Notes: generated by a model not told the origin, from the sequence alone. Shown: positions 18,439-28,128, counted from the first letter of the stretch. The stretch is 64,000 nucleotides of DNA from Methanobrevibacter sp. V74 (GCF_963082495.1 NZ_CAUJAN010000002.1:310001-374000), one strand, 5' to 3'. Numbers and translations are program-made.

Positions 18439-19467
18439 CTATCCTTGAATTGTTTTAATCAAGCCAATTGTTCCGGTCATCATAACATCTCCACCGGGAG
18501 CAGCATGATGCCAATCTAGATTTGTTTTTTCTATTAGCTCTCTTTTAGGTCCGCTAACAATAACTCTCTCAATTTTTGATATTGGATTTAATACATGTGC
18601 GCCATGTCCATGGTCATTATAAACTTCTTCATTAGTAATTTCACCAGAAGCTAAACGTTTTATGTATCTTTCAAGGGATTCGTCTGTTAAACTGGAGGTA
18701 TGATGTTCAAATACTCCTTGAATTTTACCATCTTCGATTGATGCTGCTGTTGTATGGCCATTTCCAATATCTATTACAATAAAACTATTTAATTTTTTAG
18801 CTACTTCGTCAAAACACATTCCAGCTATTGAAGCAAATTTTGTATCCATTAATAATGGTGTTTTAGTGATGCCTTCATTTTTCAAGATTCTTCGCACAGC
18901 CTGCATTCTTGTCAAATATTCAGGTAAATTGTCTCTAAATCCAAATTCCAATGGGGAAATAGGTTCTGAGATTTTTTCTCTTATTTTTTCGAATCTAAAA
19001 TCTCTGTCTCCCATATTTTCATTATAACCATGATCCTGTACTGCAATTGCAATTTCATCAAAATCAAATTCCAAATCATATCCAAGTAAAAATTTGGATA
19101 ATTTTGTAATGTTTATATCTCCCATGGAGATTTTTGAATAGGTCGAATAATCTTTTGAATCATCTGATAGTTCTATTCCAAATGATTTAACCTGTTCTAG
19201 GTTGTCACGAATTGTCTTAGCACACACAGGTTCCATTACTACATTATAACCTTTATCCATGTGCTCTAAAATAGAACGTTTAATTTTTCCTCCACCCATT
19301 ATTTCTCCTTCAAAGTAAATGTCATTTTCAATTTCTCTTATTTGTTGAGAGATATATAGGTGAGGGGATGGAAGAACAAGTTTAATAGCGTTTTCTAATT
19401 CTTTTTCACTATCATAAATCATCATATCTTGAGTTCCAGTTCCAACATCAATAGCTAAAATTCTCAT
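18439..19467 (-). CDS. DUF1786-like ASKHA-fold protein
   Basis: This 342-residue soluble protein has the phosphate-1-like motif LAIDVGTGTQDM at residues 4-15 and a second nucleotide-site-like motif FIVIDIGNGHTTAA near residue 230, as in actin/Hsp70/sugar-kinase folds. The overall sequence agrees with the DUF1786 family, sometimes annotated as pyruvate formate-lyase activating-like without real support. The C-terminal HHAAPGGDVMMTGTIGL segment is distinctive. Function is unknown. It is the first gene of a two-gene operon with the PHP protein and diverges from trpB2. Confidence 0.75.
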   Translation of the reverse strand: MRILAIDVGTGTQDMMIYDSEKELENAIKLVLPSPHLYISQQIREIENDIYFEGEIMGGGKIKRSILEHMDKGYNVVMEPVCAKTIRDNLEQVKSFGIELSDDSKDYSTYSKISMGDINITKLSKFLLGYDLEFDFDEIAIAVQDHGYNENMGDRDFRFEKIREKISEPISPLEFGFRDNLPEYLTRMQAVRRILKNEGITKTPLLMDTKFASIAGMCFDEVAKKLNSFIVIDIGNGHTTAASIEDGKIQGVFEHHTSSLTDESLERYIKRLASGEITNEEVYNDHGHGAHVLNPISKIERVIVSGPKRELIEKTNLDWHHAAPGGDVMMTGTIGLIKTIQG

Positions 19468-19507
19468 GGTTAAACATTATTGTTGTTTATATTATTAATA
19501 ATTAAAG

Positions 19508-19523
19508 TGTACACATTTGTACA
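19508..19523. promoter_or_regulatory. Two TRP boxes (candidate TrpY operator)
   Basis: The palindrome TGTACA occurs at 19508-19513 and again at 19518-19523, spaced by 10 bp (one helical turn), directly upstream of the trpB2 TATA box. TGTACA is the published TRP-box sequence bound by TrpY in Methanothermobacter, where trpB2 is also a TrpY target. Repression by tryptophan through a TrpY homologue is therefore likely; the trpY gene itself is not in this window. Confidence 0.78.
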
Positions 19524-19530
19524 ACAAACC

Positions 19531-19538
19531 TTTATATA
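19531..19538 (+). promoter_or_regulatory. TATA box of trpB2
   Basis: tttatata is centred about 26 bp before the trpB2 ATG at 19561. This predicts a transcript beginning at or very near the start codon, so the mRNA is probably leaderless. No ribosome binding site is visible. Confidence 0.65.
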
Positions 19539-19560
19539 GTACATTAATGTAATTATTAGT

Positions 19561-20862
19561 ATGAATTACAAAATAACTTTAAACTCAAATGAAGTGCCTA
19601 AGGAATGGTACAATATTAATGCTGACTTACCTGTTGAACTTCCAATGCCTAAAAATAGTGAAGGAAGAGATCAAATTGCTTCACTTCAAAAAGCATTTAC
19701 CAGAGCAGGTTTAGAACAAGAGTTTTCACAAGAAAGATATATCAAAATACCTAAAGAGGTTAGAAAACTTTACATGCAAATGGGAAGGCCTTCTCCTTTA
19801 TTTAGAGCTACTAAATTGGAAGAGTACCTCAATACTCCTGCTAAAATTTATTATAAACGGGAAGATACTTCTCCAACGGGTTCGCATAAGCTAAATTCAG
19901 CAATACCTCAAGCATACTTTGCCAAAAAAGAGGGTGTTGAAAGATTGACTACTGAAACCGGTGCAGGACAATGGGGAACCGCTTTATCTCTTGCATGTAA
20001 CCTTTTAGATTTAGATTGTACAGTTTACATGGTTAAAGTTTCCTTTAATCAAAAGCCTGATAGAAAAAATATCATGAATATCTATAACGGTAACGTTTAT
20101 GCATCCCCTAGTGAAAATACTAAGATTGGACGTGAAATTTTAGCCAAAAATCCTGATCACCCAGGTTCACTTGGTGTTGCAATTTCAGAAGCTATGGAAG
20201 AAGCACTGGAAAATGAAGAAGTCAAATACACATTAGGCAGTGTTCTTAACCATGTAATGCTACATCAATCAATCATTGGTCAAGAACTTAAAAAACAATT
20301 GGAAATTGCAGATGAAACTCCAGATGTCATGATTGCTTGTGCTGGTGGTGGAAGTAATCTTTCTGGGTTTTTATTCCCGTTTATAAAAGATAAAATCGAT
20401 GGCAAATCAGATACCCAGTTCATTGCTGTTGAACCAAGTGCTTGCCCTACATTAACCAAAGGTAGTTATGAATATGATTTTGGTGATGTAAGTGGATTTA
20501 CTCCAATGCTTAAGATGTTCACGTTAGGCCACGACTTTGTAGCTCCAGCAGTTCATGCTGGTGGATTAAGATACCATGGAATGTCTCCACAGGTTTCCCT
20601 TTTAACTAAAGAAGGGTATATTGAACCTAGATCTGCCCATCAAAGAGAGGTATTTGAAGCAGGAATTACTTTTGCTCGCAATGAAGGTGTTCTACCTGCT
20701 CCTGAAACTACTCATGCTATTAAAATAGCCATTGATGAGGCATTGAAATGTAAAAAAACTGGTGAGGAAAAAACTATTGTTGTAAACTTCTCCGGTCATG
20801 GAATGTTAGATTTAAAAGGATATGCTAGCTATTTTGAAGGTAATATGCCTGATGCTAAATAA
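19561..20862 (+). CDS. trpB2: Tryptophan synthase beta chain, TrpB2 type
   Basis: TrpB2 is a PLP enzyme that makes tryptophan from indole and serine and may work without TrpA. The 433-residue length and the long N-terminal segment mark the TrpB2 class, not TrpB1 (about 400 residues). The PLP lysine lies in SPTGSHKLNSAIPQA. ETGAGQWGTALS is the substrate loop, and the glycine-rich ACAGGGSNLSGF phosphate-binding loop is near residue 260. It is separate from any trp operon and preceded by two TRP boxes. An iteron-like spacer and parA follow it. Confidence 0.94.
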   Translation: MNYKITLNSNEVPKEWYNINADLPVELPMPKNSEGRDQIASLQKAFTRAGLEQEFSQERYIKIPKEVRKLYMQMGRPSPLFRATKLEEYLNTPAKIYYKREDTSPTGSHKLNSAIPQAYFAKKEGVERLTTETGAGQWGTALSLACNLLDLDCTVYMVKVSFNQKPDRKNIMNIYNGNVYASPSENTKIGREILAKNPDHPGSLGVAISEAMEEALENEEVKYTLGSVLNHVMLHQSIIGQELKKQLEIADETPDVMIACAGGGSNLSGFLFPFIKDKIDGKSDTQFIAVEPSACPTLTKGSYEYDFGDVSGFTPMLKMFTLGHDFVAPAVHAGGLRYHGMSPQVSLLTKEGYIEPRSAHQREVFEAGITFARNEGVLPAPETTHAIKIAIDEALKCKKTGEEKTIVVNFSGHGMLDLKGYASYFEGNMPDAK

Positions 20863-20883
20863 TCCTTTTTTATTTTTTTATAT

Positions 20884-21262
20884 TTTTTTAGTTATAACTT
20901 ATAACTTTTAACTTATTACTTTTAATTCATTAGTTATAACTTATAAGTGTTAACGAATAACTAATAACTTATTTGTGAAAACAAATAATTTATAAGGAAG
21001 AAGTTATAAAATATAACTTATTTGTTAAAAGTTAGTTATGATAAGTTATTTCTTAAAACTTATTTTTTATAATTTAGAAGTTTTAACTTAAAACTTAATT
21101 CCTATCCCTTAGAAGTTAGAACTGATAAGTTATTTCATTTAAGTTTTAAATTGAAAGATATGACTTATTTCTTTTAACTTATACTGGATAACTTAAATGT
21201 TATTCTTTAGCATTTTGAATTTTTAAGTTATAACTCATAACTATTAACTTAAAACTTATCAA
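20884..21262. repeat. Dense AACTTA/TAAGTT motif array upstream of parA (candidate centromere or operator)
   Basis: This spacer contains at least 16 copies of AACTTA or its reverse complement TAAGTT in about 380 bp, many embedded in longer forms such as TTATAACTTATAA. For DNA with about 30 percent GC I would expect roughly one copy or fewer in this length. The copies lie in both orientations with irregular spacing and end about 20 bp before the parA ribosome binding site (aggaga). Arrays of short repeats next to parA genes commonly serve as partition sites or autoregulatory operators. Function here is inferred. Confidence 0.68.
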
Positions 21263-21280
21263 ATTTAGGAGAATTCTTTA

Positions 21281-22147
21281 ATGAGTGAAGTAATTGCAGT
21301 GATGAATCAAAAAGGAGGATGCGGTAAGACAACAACTGTTGTAAATACTGCAACATCCCTAGCGGTAATGGGTGAATCTGTTTTAGTTGTGGACATGGAT
21401 CCTCAAGCTAATGCTACTACAAGTTTTGGCATTGATAAAACTAAAATAGAAAATACAATATATGATGCTATCATTGGGGATATAAATGTAAAAAAAGCAA
21501 CAATTCCTACGTTTATTAAAAATTTGTTTATTATCCCAAGTAACATATCCCTTAGTGGTGCCGGAATGGAGCTTTCTCAACGTGAAAATTATCATATAAT
21601 TTTAAAAGAAACTCTTGAAGAGGTTGTACCATTATTTGACTATATATTCATCGATTTACCTCCTTCATTAGGTGTAATAACCGTTAATGCATTAGTAGCT
21701 TCCGATAGTGTATTAATCCCTATTCAAGCTGAGTATTATGCACTTGAAGGGGTAGCAGATTTAATTAATACAATAAAATTAGTTGAAAAAAGACTTAGAA
21801 GTCCCACTCCAATTAAAGGAATTCTCCTCACTCTATTTGATAAAAGAACTCGACTTAGTAAAGACGTTTACAAAGAACTTAAAAATTATTTTGGCGGAAC
21901 TGATCTGCTGTTTAAAACTATCATTCCAAGAAATATTAGATTAGCTGAAGCACCTAGTTTCGGTAAACCTTGTTTAGTTTACGATCCAGAAAGTACTGGA
22001 ACAAAAGCGTATCTTAGATTAGCTAAAGAAATTATTCAAAGAGATGAAAACCTTAGTTTGAATGAAGCTAAATCAAAAATAGATATTAATGACAAGTCTC
22101 AATCTAAAATTGTAAAAAATTCAGAAAAGAGTGAGAGTGGTGCATAA
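21281..22147 (+). CDS. parA: ParA/Soj/SegA-family partition ATPase
   Basis: This 288-residue deviant Walker ATPase drives DNA segregation by ATP-dependent nucleoid binding. The deviant Walker A KGGCGKTT is at residues 11-18, with switch I VDMDPQANATTSFG and Walker B IFIDLPPSLG. The C-terminal SFGKPCLVYDPESTGTKAYLRLAKEI region is characteristic of chromosomal Soj-like proteins, and a lysine/serine-rich tail follows. Its stop overlaps the ATG of the next gene by one base (TAATG). Upstream lies the AACTTA array. The gene is about 19 kb from the predicted origin, consistent with chromosome segregation. Confidence 0.93.
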   Translation: MSEVIAVMNQKGGCGKTTTVVNTATSLAVMGESVLVVDMDPQANATTSFGIDKTKIENTIYDAIIGDINVKKATIPTFIKNLFIIPSNISLSGAGMELSQRENYHIILKETLEEVVPLFDYIFIDLPPSLGVITVNALVASDSVLIPIQAEYYALEGVADLINTIKLVEKRLRSPTPIKGILLTLFDKRTRLSKDVYKELKNYFGGTDLLFKTIIPRNIRLAEAPSFGKPCLVYDPESTGTKAYLRLAKEIIQRDENLSLNEAKSKIDINDKSQSKIVKNSEKSESGA

Positions 22148-22764
22148 TGGTTAGAAAAGGACTTGGAAAAGGTTTAGATTCATTAATTCCAGATTTTTAT
22201 AATGAAGATTTTGATAGTAATTCACCTCAATCTCTTGAAGACATGCTTAAAGAAAATGATGATGATGCTGTTGATGATATAGAAAATAAACAAGATGCTG
22301 TTGAAGAAGTTAAGGATATAAAATCTACACAAGACGATATCGAGAATACAGAATCTAAACAAGAGGATAAAGAAGAAATTGTAGCCGATAGTGATGATAA
22401 AAAAGATAATTCAACTTCAGAAGGAAGTGGAGGAGTCAAAGAAGAGAGTCCAGAGGAAAAAACAGATGAAGAAACTCAAGAGGGCAGTGAATCATCTGAA
22501 AATTTATCTGGTGATAAAAGCAGTGAAGGTTCTCTACAAACATCACATGAACTTGAAATCCAACAAAAACATGTAGAAGAAGTTAAAAAGATTGTTGATA
22601 AAAATCCAAGGATTACCTTATGGTCTTCAAAATCTTCTGCGGTATTTAGATATTTAAGAAAAACTGAGCCGGAATTTAGCATTTCTAAAGAAGCTTCTGT
22701 TTTAATTGAAGAAGTTGTTTCTAAAAAATATCCTGAAATTTGGGCATTATTCGATGAAAATTAA
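22147..22764 (+). CDS. ParA partner with ParB-like N-terminal peptide and acidic linker; novel C-terminal domain
   Basis: This 205-residue protein begins MVRKGLGKGLDSLIPDF, which closely resembles the N-terminus of bacterial ParB (KRGLGRGLDALI type), the peptide that contacts ParA and stimulates its ATPase. Residues about 20-135 are a low-complexity acidic stretch rich in Asp, Glu, Lys and Ser, probably disordered. The C-terminal 65 residues (HVEEVKKIVDKNPRITLW to the end) look helical and folded. No ParB CTPase motif and no helix-turn-helix is present. It is translationally coupled to parA. I infer it is an archaeal segregation partner; how it contacts DNA is unknown. Confidence 0.72.
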   Translation: MVRKGLGKGLDSLIPDFYNEDFDSNSPQSLEDMLKENDDDAVDDIENKQDAVEEVKDIKSTQDDIENTESKQEDKEEIVADSDDKKDNSTSEGSGGVKEESPEEKTDEETQEGSESSENLSGDKSSEGSLQTSHELEIQQKHVEEVKKIVDKNPRITLWSSKSSAVFRYLRKTEPEFSISKEASVLIEEVVSKKYPEIWALFDEN

Positions 22765-22783
22765 ATGTATCGTATAATATGTT

Positions 22784-22795
22784 TTACACTTGAAA
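22784..22795 (+). repeat. Isolated mini-ORB 12-mer after the par genes
   Basis: Exact TTACACTTGAAA, 19 bp downstream of the ParB-stub stop codon and about 20 kb from the origin cluster. Possible additional Orc1/Cdc6 binding site. Confidence 0.6.
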
Positions 22796-22917
22796 TCATT
22801 ATCAATAGATTTAATATAATCTATTGTTTCTAATTTTTTTTCTATTATTTCATTAATTTAATGATAAATTATTTTAAAAACATTTTTCTCTAAAACTCAT
22901 TTAATAATACCCACAGT

Positions 22918-24030
22918 CTAAAAACCAAAAGTTGTTTGATATTCGCCACTTATTTTTATATAAGGTTCAGCTCTATCAACTACAACACCTAATTTTCTCA
23001 ACTGTTCTTTATTGGAGAATGGTATTTTTTTACGAATAGATATGATTTCACGAGCTGATTTCATACCAATTCCTGGAACTCTTATCAATTCTATAAGTGG
23101 AGCTCTGTTGATTTCTACAGGGAAAATATTCATATTTTCTGCAGCTAGAATTTTCGGATCTTGGGTTAATAATAAATTATCATTATCATCAAAAACTAAC
23201 TCTTTAACATCGTAGTGATAGTCATTCAGTAAACTATCAGCATTATAAAGTTTTGATGTTCTATCAGTTGAACATGATTCTTTATTTGAAAATTCAGTTT
23301 CTTGAACAGGAGTAAATGCTGAGAAATATGTTCTTTTTAATTCTGATTTTTTGTATATTTTTTCCATTCTACTAAGTATTTCCCTATCACTTTCATTGTT
23401 TGCTCCAATAATTAATTGTGTAGTGTGAGTAGAATTTGGATATGTGGTGCTTTTATGTTGTAGATTATTTATCCAGGATAATCTTTTCAATATATCTTTA
23501 TTATAATCCTTTGTAGATGATAGTTCTGCAAGTCCTGAAGGTGTTGCAGCTTCAATATTTATACTAACTCTGTTTGCTAGAGCCATTGCTCTTTTAATTG
23601 AGTCTTTACTTGCTCCAGGTACTATTTTTAAATGAATATAATCATCATATCCATATTTTTTCCTTAAAAGATGGACAGTTTCTATTTGGTTTTCCATAGT
23701 AGATTCTACATCACTTGAAATTCCCGAACTTAAAAACAATCCATTAACTAATCCTCTGTTATAATATCCAAGAAATGCTTTTGCAAGCTCTTCAGGTGAA
23801 AGTTCTAATCTGGTAAAATTTCTTTTTGATTGGTTAATGCAGTATTTACAATCATTTTTACATTTATTAGTTTGCAGTGTTTTGAAAAGAGGAATCTTAC
23901 ATCCATTATGACCAATAGCTTCATATATTCCTGGAAGATTTACTTGTGAGCTTTTATGATGACTTACATAGTCACATAAATCATATTGTGCCGAATCTGT
24001 TAGAATTTTCATTTTTTCTAGTGTGGTCAT
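22918..24030 (-). CDS. Radical SAM protein with C-terminal helix-hairpin-helix, putative DNA modification/repair
   Basis: This 370-residue protein has a radical SAM cluster motif in KCKNDCKYCINQSK (Cx3Cx2C near residues 57-64), then an LSSGISS segment and an IHLKIVPGA barrel strand. The C-terminus carries a helix-hairpin-helix (IRVPGIGMKSAREIISIRKKIPF), which binds DNA non-specifically. This layout matches the family described as linked to uracil-DNA glycosylases (TIGR03916 as I recall). No glycosylase gene is next to it here. The chemistry is unknown. It is convergent with the par operon and divergent from ilvD. Confidence 0.85.
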   Translation of the reverse strand: MTTLEKMKILTDSAQYDLCDYVSHHKSSQVNLPGIYEAIGHNGCKIPLFKTLQTNKCKNDCKYCINQSKRNFTRLELSPEELAKAFLGYYNRGLVNGLFLSSGISSDVESTMENQIETVHLLRKKYGYDDYIHLKIVPGASKDSIKRAMALANRVSINIEAATPSGLAELSSTKDYNKDILKRLSWINNLQHKSTTYPNSTHTTQLIIGANNESDREILSRMEKIYKKSELKRTYFSAFTPVQETEFSNKESCSTDRTSKLYNADSLLNDYHYDVKELVFDDNDNLLLTQDPKILAAENMNIFPVEINRAPLIELIRVPGIGMKSAREIISIRKKIPFSNKEQLRKLGVVVDRAEPYIKISGEYQTTFGF

Positions 24031-24152
24031 AAGTAATAATATGTGTTCTTATATTTAATTAATGTTTTTGAAAGAGCCATGTTTTTTTTGCAAATATTTT
24101 AAAACATATTAATTCCATATATAATACTGAATTGATTAAATTGTGTGATTAA

Positions 24153-25802
24153 ATGAAAAGTGATAGTGTAAAAAATGGAATTCAAAGAGCCCCACATAGG
24201 TCTTTATTAAGAGCGTGTGGTTTAAAAGATGATGATTTTGAAAAACCATTTATTGGTATTGCTAATAGTTTCACTGATATTGTACCGGGACATATTCACT
24301 TAAGAGAACTGGTTGAATTTGTAAAAGATGGAATTGAAGCTGCTGGAGGAATTCCATTTGAATTCGACACAATGGCAGTTTGTGATGGAATTAGTATGAA
24401 CCATGAAGGAATGAAATATTCCCTTCCTTCACGTGAAATTATTGCAGCTACGGTAGAGTCTATGACTAAAGGCCATGCTTTTGATGGTTTGGTTTTAATT
24501 CCAAGTTGTGATAAGGTTGTTCCTGGAATGATTATGGGTGCAGCAAGAGTGAATGTTCCGTCAATTGTTGTAACTGGAGGACCTATGGAATCTGGAGAAT
24601 ATGATGGCAAACCAGCAGATTTAATTACTGTATTTGAAGCTGTTGGTGCACATGCTGCAGGTAAAATGTCTGAAGAAGAAGTACTTGAACTTGAAAGATG
24701 TGCTTGTCCTGGAGCTGGAAGTTGTTCTGGACTGTTTACAGCTAATACGATGGCTTGCATAACTGAAACATTTGGCCTATCTCTTCCAAATTGCGCTACA
24801 ACACATGCAAGAACTGAAGAAAACAATCAAATTGCTTACAACTCCGGTCGCCAAATAATTGAATTGGTTAAACAAGATATTAAACCGTCAGATATTTTAA
24901 CCCAAGAATCTTTCAACAATGCTATTGCAGTTGATATGGCCTTAGGCGGATCATCTAATACTGCTTTACATATTCCAGCTATTGCTAGTGAAGTTGAAGG
25001 TTTAAGTGTTGATTTGGATTTATTTGATGAAATTTCAAGAAACGTACCTCATATCACTCTTATTTCCCCTGCTGGTGAAGATTCAATGATGGATTTGCAC
25101 TTAGCTGGTGGTATTCAGGCTGTTCTTAAAACTCTTGGAGATAAAATTAACACAGATCAATTAACCGTAACAGGTAAAACCATTAAAGAAAACTTAAAAA
25201 CTGTTGAAAATAAAAACACTGATGTAATCCATACATTAGATAATCCGGTTCATGCTGATGGAGGTATTGCAATTCTTAAAGGTAATTTAGCACCTAATGG
25301 TAGTGTTGTTAAAAAAGGTGCTGTTGCAGACCATTTAATGCATCTTAAAGGACCTGCTAAAGTTTATGACTCTGAAGAAGAGGTTACAAAAGCTATATTT
25401 GGTCATGAAATCGGTGAAGGTGACATTGTAGTTATTAGATATGAGGGTCCAAAAGGAGGTCCGGGCATGCGTGAAATGTTAAATCCAACATCTGCCCTTG
25501 CAGGAATGAATATTAAAGATGTAGGATTAATAACTGATGGAAGATTTTCTGGAGGAACTCGTGGGCCATGTATTGGCCATGTATCTCCTGAAACAAGAGA
25601 AAATGGACCAATTGCAGCAATTCAAAATGGAGATATAATTGAAATTGATATTGAAAACAGATCTATCAATGTAGAATTATCTGATGAAGAAATTGAAGCA
25701 AGATTAAAAGATGTAAAACACCCTGAAAGTGATGTTTCAGGTTGGTTAGCGTTATATCAAAAATTAGTTCACTCAGCAGACACTGGAGCTATTTTAAGGT
25801 AG
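24153..25802 (+). CDS. ilvD: Dihydroxy-acid dehydratase
   Basis: IlvD dehydrates dihydroxy acids in valine, isoleucine and pantothenate synthesis using an FeS cluster. The 549-residue protein shows the family cysteines in [28 protein letters not shown] and [19 protein letters not shown]. The C-terminal domain has [12 protein letters not shown] and [20 protein letters not shown]. hisD follows 7 bp after the stop, so they are probably co-transcribed. ilvB and ilvN lie at 61.4 kb. Confidence 0.97.
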   Translation: MKSDSVKNGIQRAPHRSLLRACGLKDDDFEKPFIGIANSFTDIVPGHIHLRELVEFVKDGIEAAGGIPFEFDTMAVCDGISMNHEGMKYSLPSREIIAATVESMTKGHAFDGLVLIPSCDKVVPGMIMGAARVNVPSIVVTGGPMESGEYDGKPADLITVFEAVGAHAAGKMSEEEVLELERCACPGAGSCSGLFTANTMACITETFGLSLPNCATTHARTEENNQIAYNSGRQIIELVKQDIKPSDILTQESFNNAIAVDMALGGSSNTALHIPAIASEVEGLSVDLDLFDEISRNVPHITLISPAGEDSMMDLHLAGGIQAVLKTLGDKINTDQLTVTGKTIKENLKTVENKNTDVIHTLDNPVHADGGIAILKGNLAPNGSVVKKGAVADHLMHLKGPAKVYDSEEEVTKAIFGHEIGEGDIVVIRYEGPKGGPGMREMLNPTSALAGMNIKDVGLITDGRFSGGTRGPCIGHVSPETRENGPIAAIQNGDIIEIDIENRSINVELSDEEIEARLKDVKHPESDVSGWLALYQKLVHSADTGAILR

Positions 25803-25809
25803 TGTCAAA

Positions 25810-27087
25810 ATGGAAATATTAAAATACTCTGAAATCAATTTACAAGAGACTGTTAAAAGGTCGGAACAAGACGTCAACAATGTTTTAGGCACCGTATCTG
25901 AAATTTTAGAAAATGTTCGTGTAGATAAGGATCAAGCTATTCGCAAATATACAGAAAAATTTGATGGCGTACTAATAGAAAATTTAAAAGTATCAAAAGA
26001 TGAAATTAAAGAGGCTTATGATACTTTAGATGATGAATTATTGACTGCCTTAAAAAATGCAGCATCAAACATTGAAAAATTTCACAAAAAGCAAATTCCA
26101 ACTGAATGGGAAATGAAAGTAAATCCAGGAATTGTTGCAGGGCAAATTGTAAGGCCTATTAACTCAGCCGGCTGTTACATACCCGGCGGTAGAGCTGCTT
26201 ATCCTTCTTCAATATTGATGACTGTAATACCTGCTAAAATCGCAGGAGTTGAAAAGGTGGTATGTGTAACTCCACCTCAAAAAGATGGCAAAATATTAGA
26301 TGCTATTTTAGTGGCTGCTGATATTGCAGGTGCTGATGAAATTTATAAGGTTGGTGGAGCACAGGCTATTGCTGCACTGGCTTATGGAACCGAATCTGTT
26401 TGTCAAGTAGAAAAAATTGTAGGGCCAGGAAATATATTCGTTACTGCCGCTAAAAAATTAGTTTATGGACAAGTAGATATCGAGTTTCCAGCAGGTCCAT
26501 CAGAAGTCTTAATTTTAGCTGATGAGTCTGCAAATCCTGAATTTTTAGCCACAGATATATTAGCTCAAGCAGAACATGACCCTAATGCTTCCTGCTTTTT
26601 AGTAACTGATAGTGAAAATTTGGCTTTTGAAGTTGATGAACATGTTAAAAAACTAACGGAAATTGCACCTAGACGTGAAATTATAGAGGAATCACTGTCT
26701 AAAAGCGGAAAAATTATTATTACAGATACTTTTGATGAAGCTATTCAGGTTACAAATGAATATGCTCCCGAACATTTAATCATAACTACTAAAAATGATG
26801 ATGAAATCCTATCATGCATTAACAATGCAGGTTCTATCTTTTTAGGAGCTTATTCTCCTGTTGCCGCTGGAGATTATGGGTCCGGTACAAACCATGTTCT
26901 TCCAACCGGAGGGGGAGCTAAAATGTATTCAGGTCTTTCAACTGAAGCTTTTATTAAAAAACCAACTGTTCAAAGATTAACTAAAGATGGTTTAAAAGAA
27001 TTGTCTAAAACATCTGTTCCTATTGCTGAGTATGAGGGTTTCTTTGCTCATGCAAATTCATTTAAAACAAGATTAAGAGACGATTAA
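25810..27087 (+). CDS. hisD: Histidinol dehydrogenase
   Basis: HisD oxidises histidinol to histidine in two NAD-dependent steps. The 425-residue protein has the conserved [15 protein letters not shown] near residue 124, [15 protein letters not shown], the Zn and substrate segments [15 protein letters not shown] and AQAEHDPNA, and the C-terminal EYAPEHL and [13 protein letters not shown] motifs. It is 7 bp downstream of ilvD. Beyond it lies decayed sequence that begins the accessory island. Confidence 0.97.
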   Translation: MEILKYSEINLQETVKRSEQDVNNVLGTVSEILENVRVDKDQAIRKYTEKFDGVLIENLKVSKDEIKEAYDTLDDELLTALKNAASNIEKFHKKQIPTEWEMKVNPGIVAGQIVRPINSAGCYIPGGRAAYPSSILMTVIPAKIAGVEKVVCVTPPQKDGKILDAILVAADIAGADEIYKVGGAQAIAALAYGTESVCQVEKIVGPGNIFVTAAKKLVYGQVDIEFPAGPSEVLILADESANPEFLATDILAQAEHDPNASCFLVTDSENLAFEVDEHVKKLTEIAPRREIIEESLSKSGKIIITDTFDEAIQVTNEYAPEHLIITTKNDDEILSCINNAGSIFLGAYSPVAAGDYGSGTNHVLPTGGGAKMYSGLSTEAFIKKPTVQRLTKDGLKELSKTSVPIAEYEGFFAHANSFKTRLRDD

Positions 27088-27380
27088 TTGGGTTTTGAAC
27101 ATATTGATATTGAAGATATGGGTGAGGATGATTTAATTAGGAGCGATATGAAACAGAACTAATTTCCAATTTTAATTACACATTTGCCAAGATCAGATAA
27201 ATGCATTGAAATCATTGAAGAGTTATTTGACCTTGGCGGAAATTCCTTTGTTATGGTACATGCTGCTGGTGCAGCCTTTTATAAATTCACATTCCATAAA
27301 ATGCAGAGCCAATGAAAACCCGTTGGAAATATACTGTCACTGTCTATTGCTATGATGGCACTGTTTATTTAAATATTTAT
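27088..27380 (+). pseudogene. Decayed coding remnant of unknown origin
   Basis: Immediately after hisD, short open stretches suggest a broken gene: LGFEHIDIEDMGEDDLIRSD, a stop, then about 50 readable codons in one frame including ITHLPRSDKCIEIIEELFD and NSFVMVHAAGAAFYKF, another stop, and KPVGNILSLSIAMMAL. The composition looks protein-like and is less AT-rich than the DNA that follows. I do not recognise the family. The rest of the spacer to 27575 shows nothing. Confidence 0.35.
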
Positions 27381-27574
27381 ATTCTATATTTAATACTTCA
27401 AAATAACACTACCAAAATATAAAACGAATTTAAGAACCATAAATGGATAATGTGGTGGATAAATCTACGAAACAGATGTATTGAAAGAAATTCCCCCCAT
27501 AAAAAACCCAAAAATCAATCAAAAAATGAAAATACATCATGATAATTTTTGGTATACCAAAAAACTAACAAAAT

Positions 27575-27725
27575 TGACAATCCTTTTTAAAAAAACAATG
27601 TCAAAATCAAGAAAACAAATTTTCAAGATAACACAGGGTATTTTAAAACGAATTTATCCCAAAAATTTAATTTGGAATGAAAATCGAATAATTAATTTTA
27701 AAAATCCACAAAATTTTTGAAAGTG
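27575..27725 (+). pseudogene. Transposase-like C-terminal remnant, copy A
   Basis: The reading frame ending here (TQGILKRIYPKNLIWNENRIINFKNPQ) resembles the C-terminal end of a transposase. Its DNA is clearly related to 31225-31372: both contain ctttttaaaaaa or ccttttaaaaaa, then gtattttaaaa or gtgttttaaaa, agatttaatttggaatga-like and attttaaaaatc tracts. It is a decayed fragment with no terminal repeats in view. The 400 bp from 27726 to 28128 is otherwise AT-rich spacer. Confidence 0.45.
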
Positions 27726-28128
27726 CTTTATAATCCGAAAGATTTAATTACTTTGAAAACATATGGATAATCGAAAAATAAGTATTTTTATTATTCATAT
27801 TAATATTTATTCTTCATTTAAATTATATAACACATGTTTTTTTAATACGATGTGAAATTTCAAATACAATATTGGCACTTGAATTTAAAAATACTTTTCA
27901 TTAAATTGAGTAAAAATAAAAAAATTAATATCAAAAAATAATAAAAATTGTTAGTCATTCACAAAAATAGAATTTTTAAAAAACTTTTTGCAATAATCAA
28001 ATAATATTTTATAAAACCTTACTTTTAATATTTATAATAGAAAGGATTGTACTGTAACGGTGCATTCCCTGTTATATATATTAAACTGAGATTGTTTAAT
28101 TAAATTAACAAAATATGAGGATTTTAAA

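Noticed and set aside
22227-22682. Ser-rich minus-strand frames opposite the ParB-stub gene
   Set aside because: They arise from the complement of the acidic low-complexity linker, where GAA/GAT codons become TTC/ATC/TCT.
27481-27720. 79-residue frame as a real small gene
   Set aside because: It lacks an ATG and ribosome binding site, is Lys/Asn/Ile-biased, and matches a decayed copy at 31225-31372, so it is a transposase remnant.
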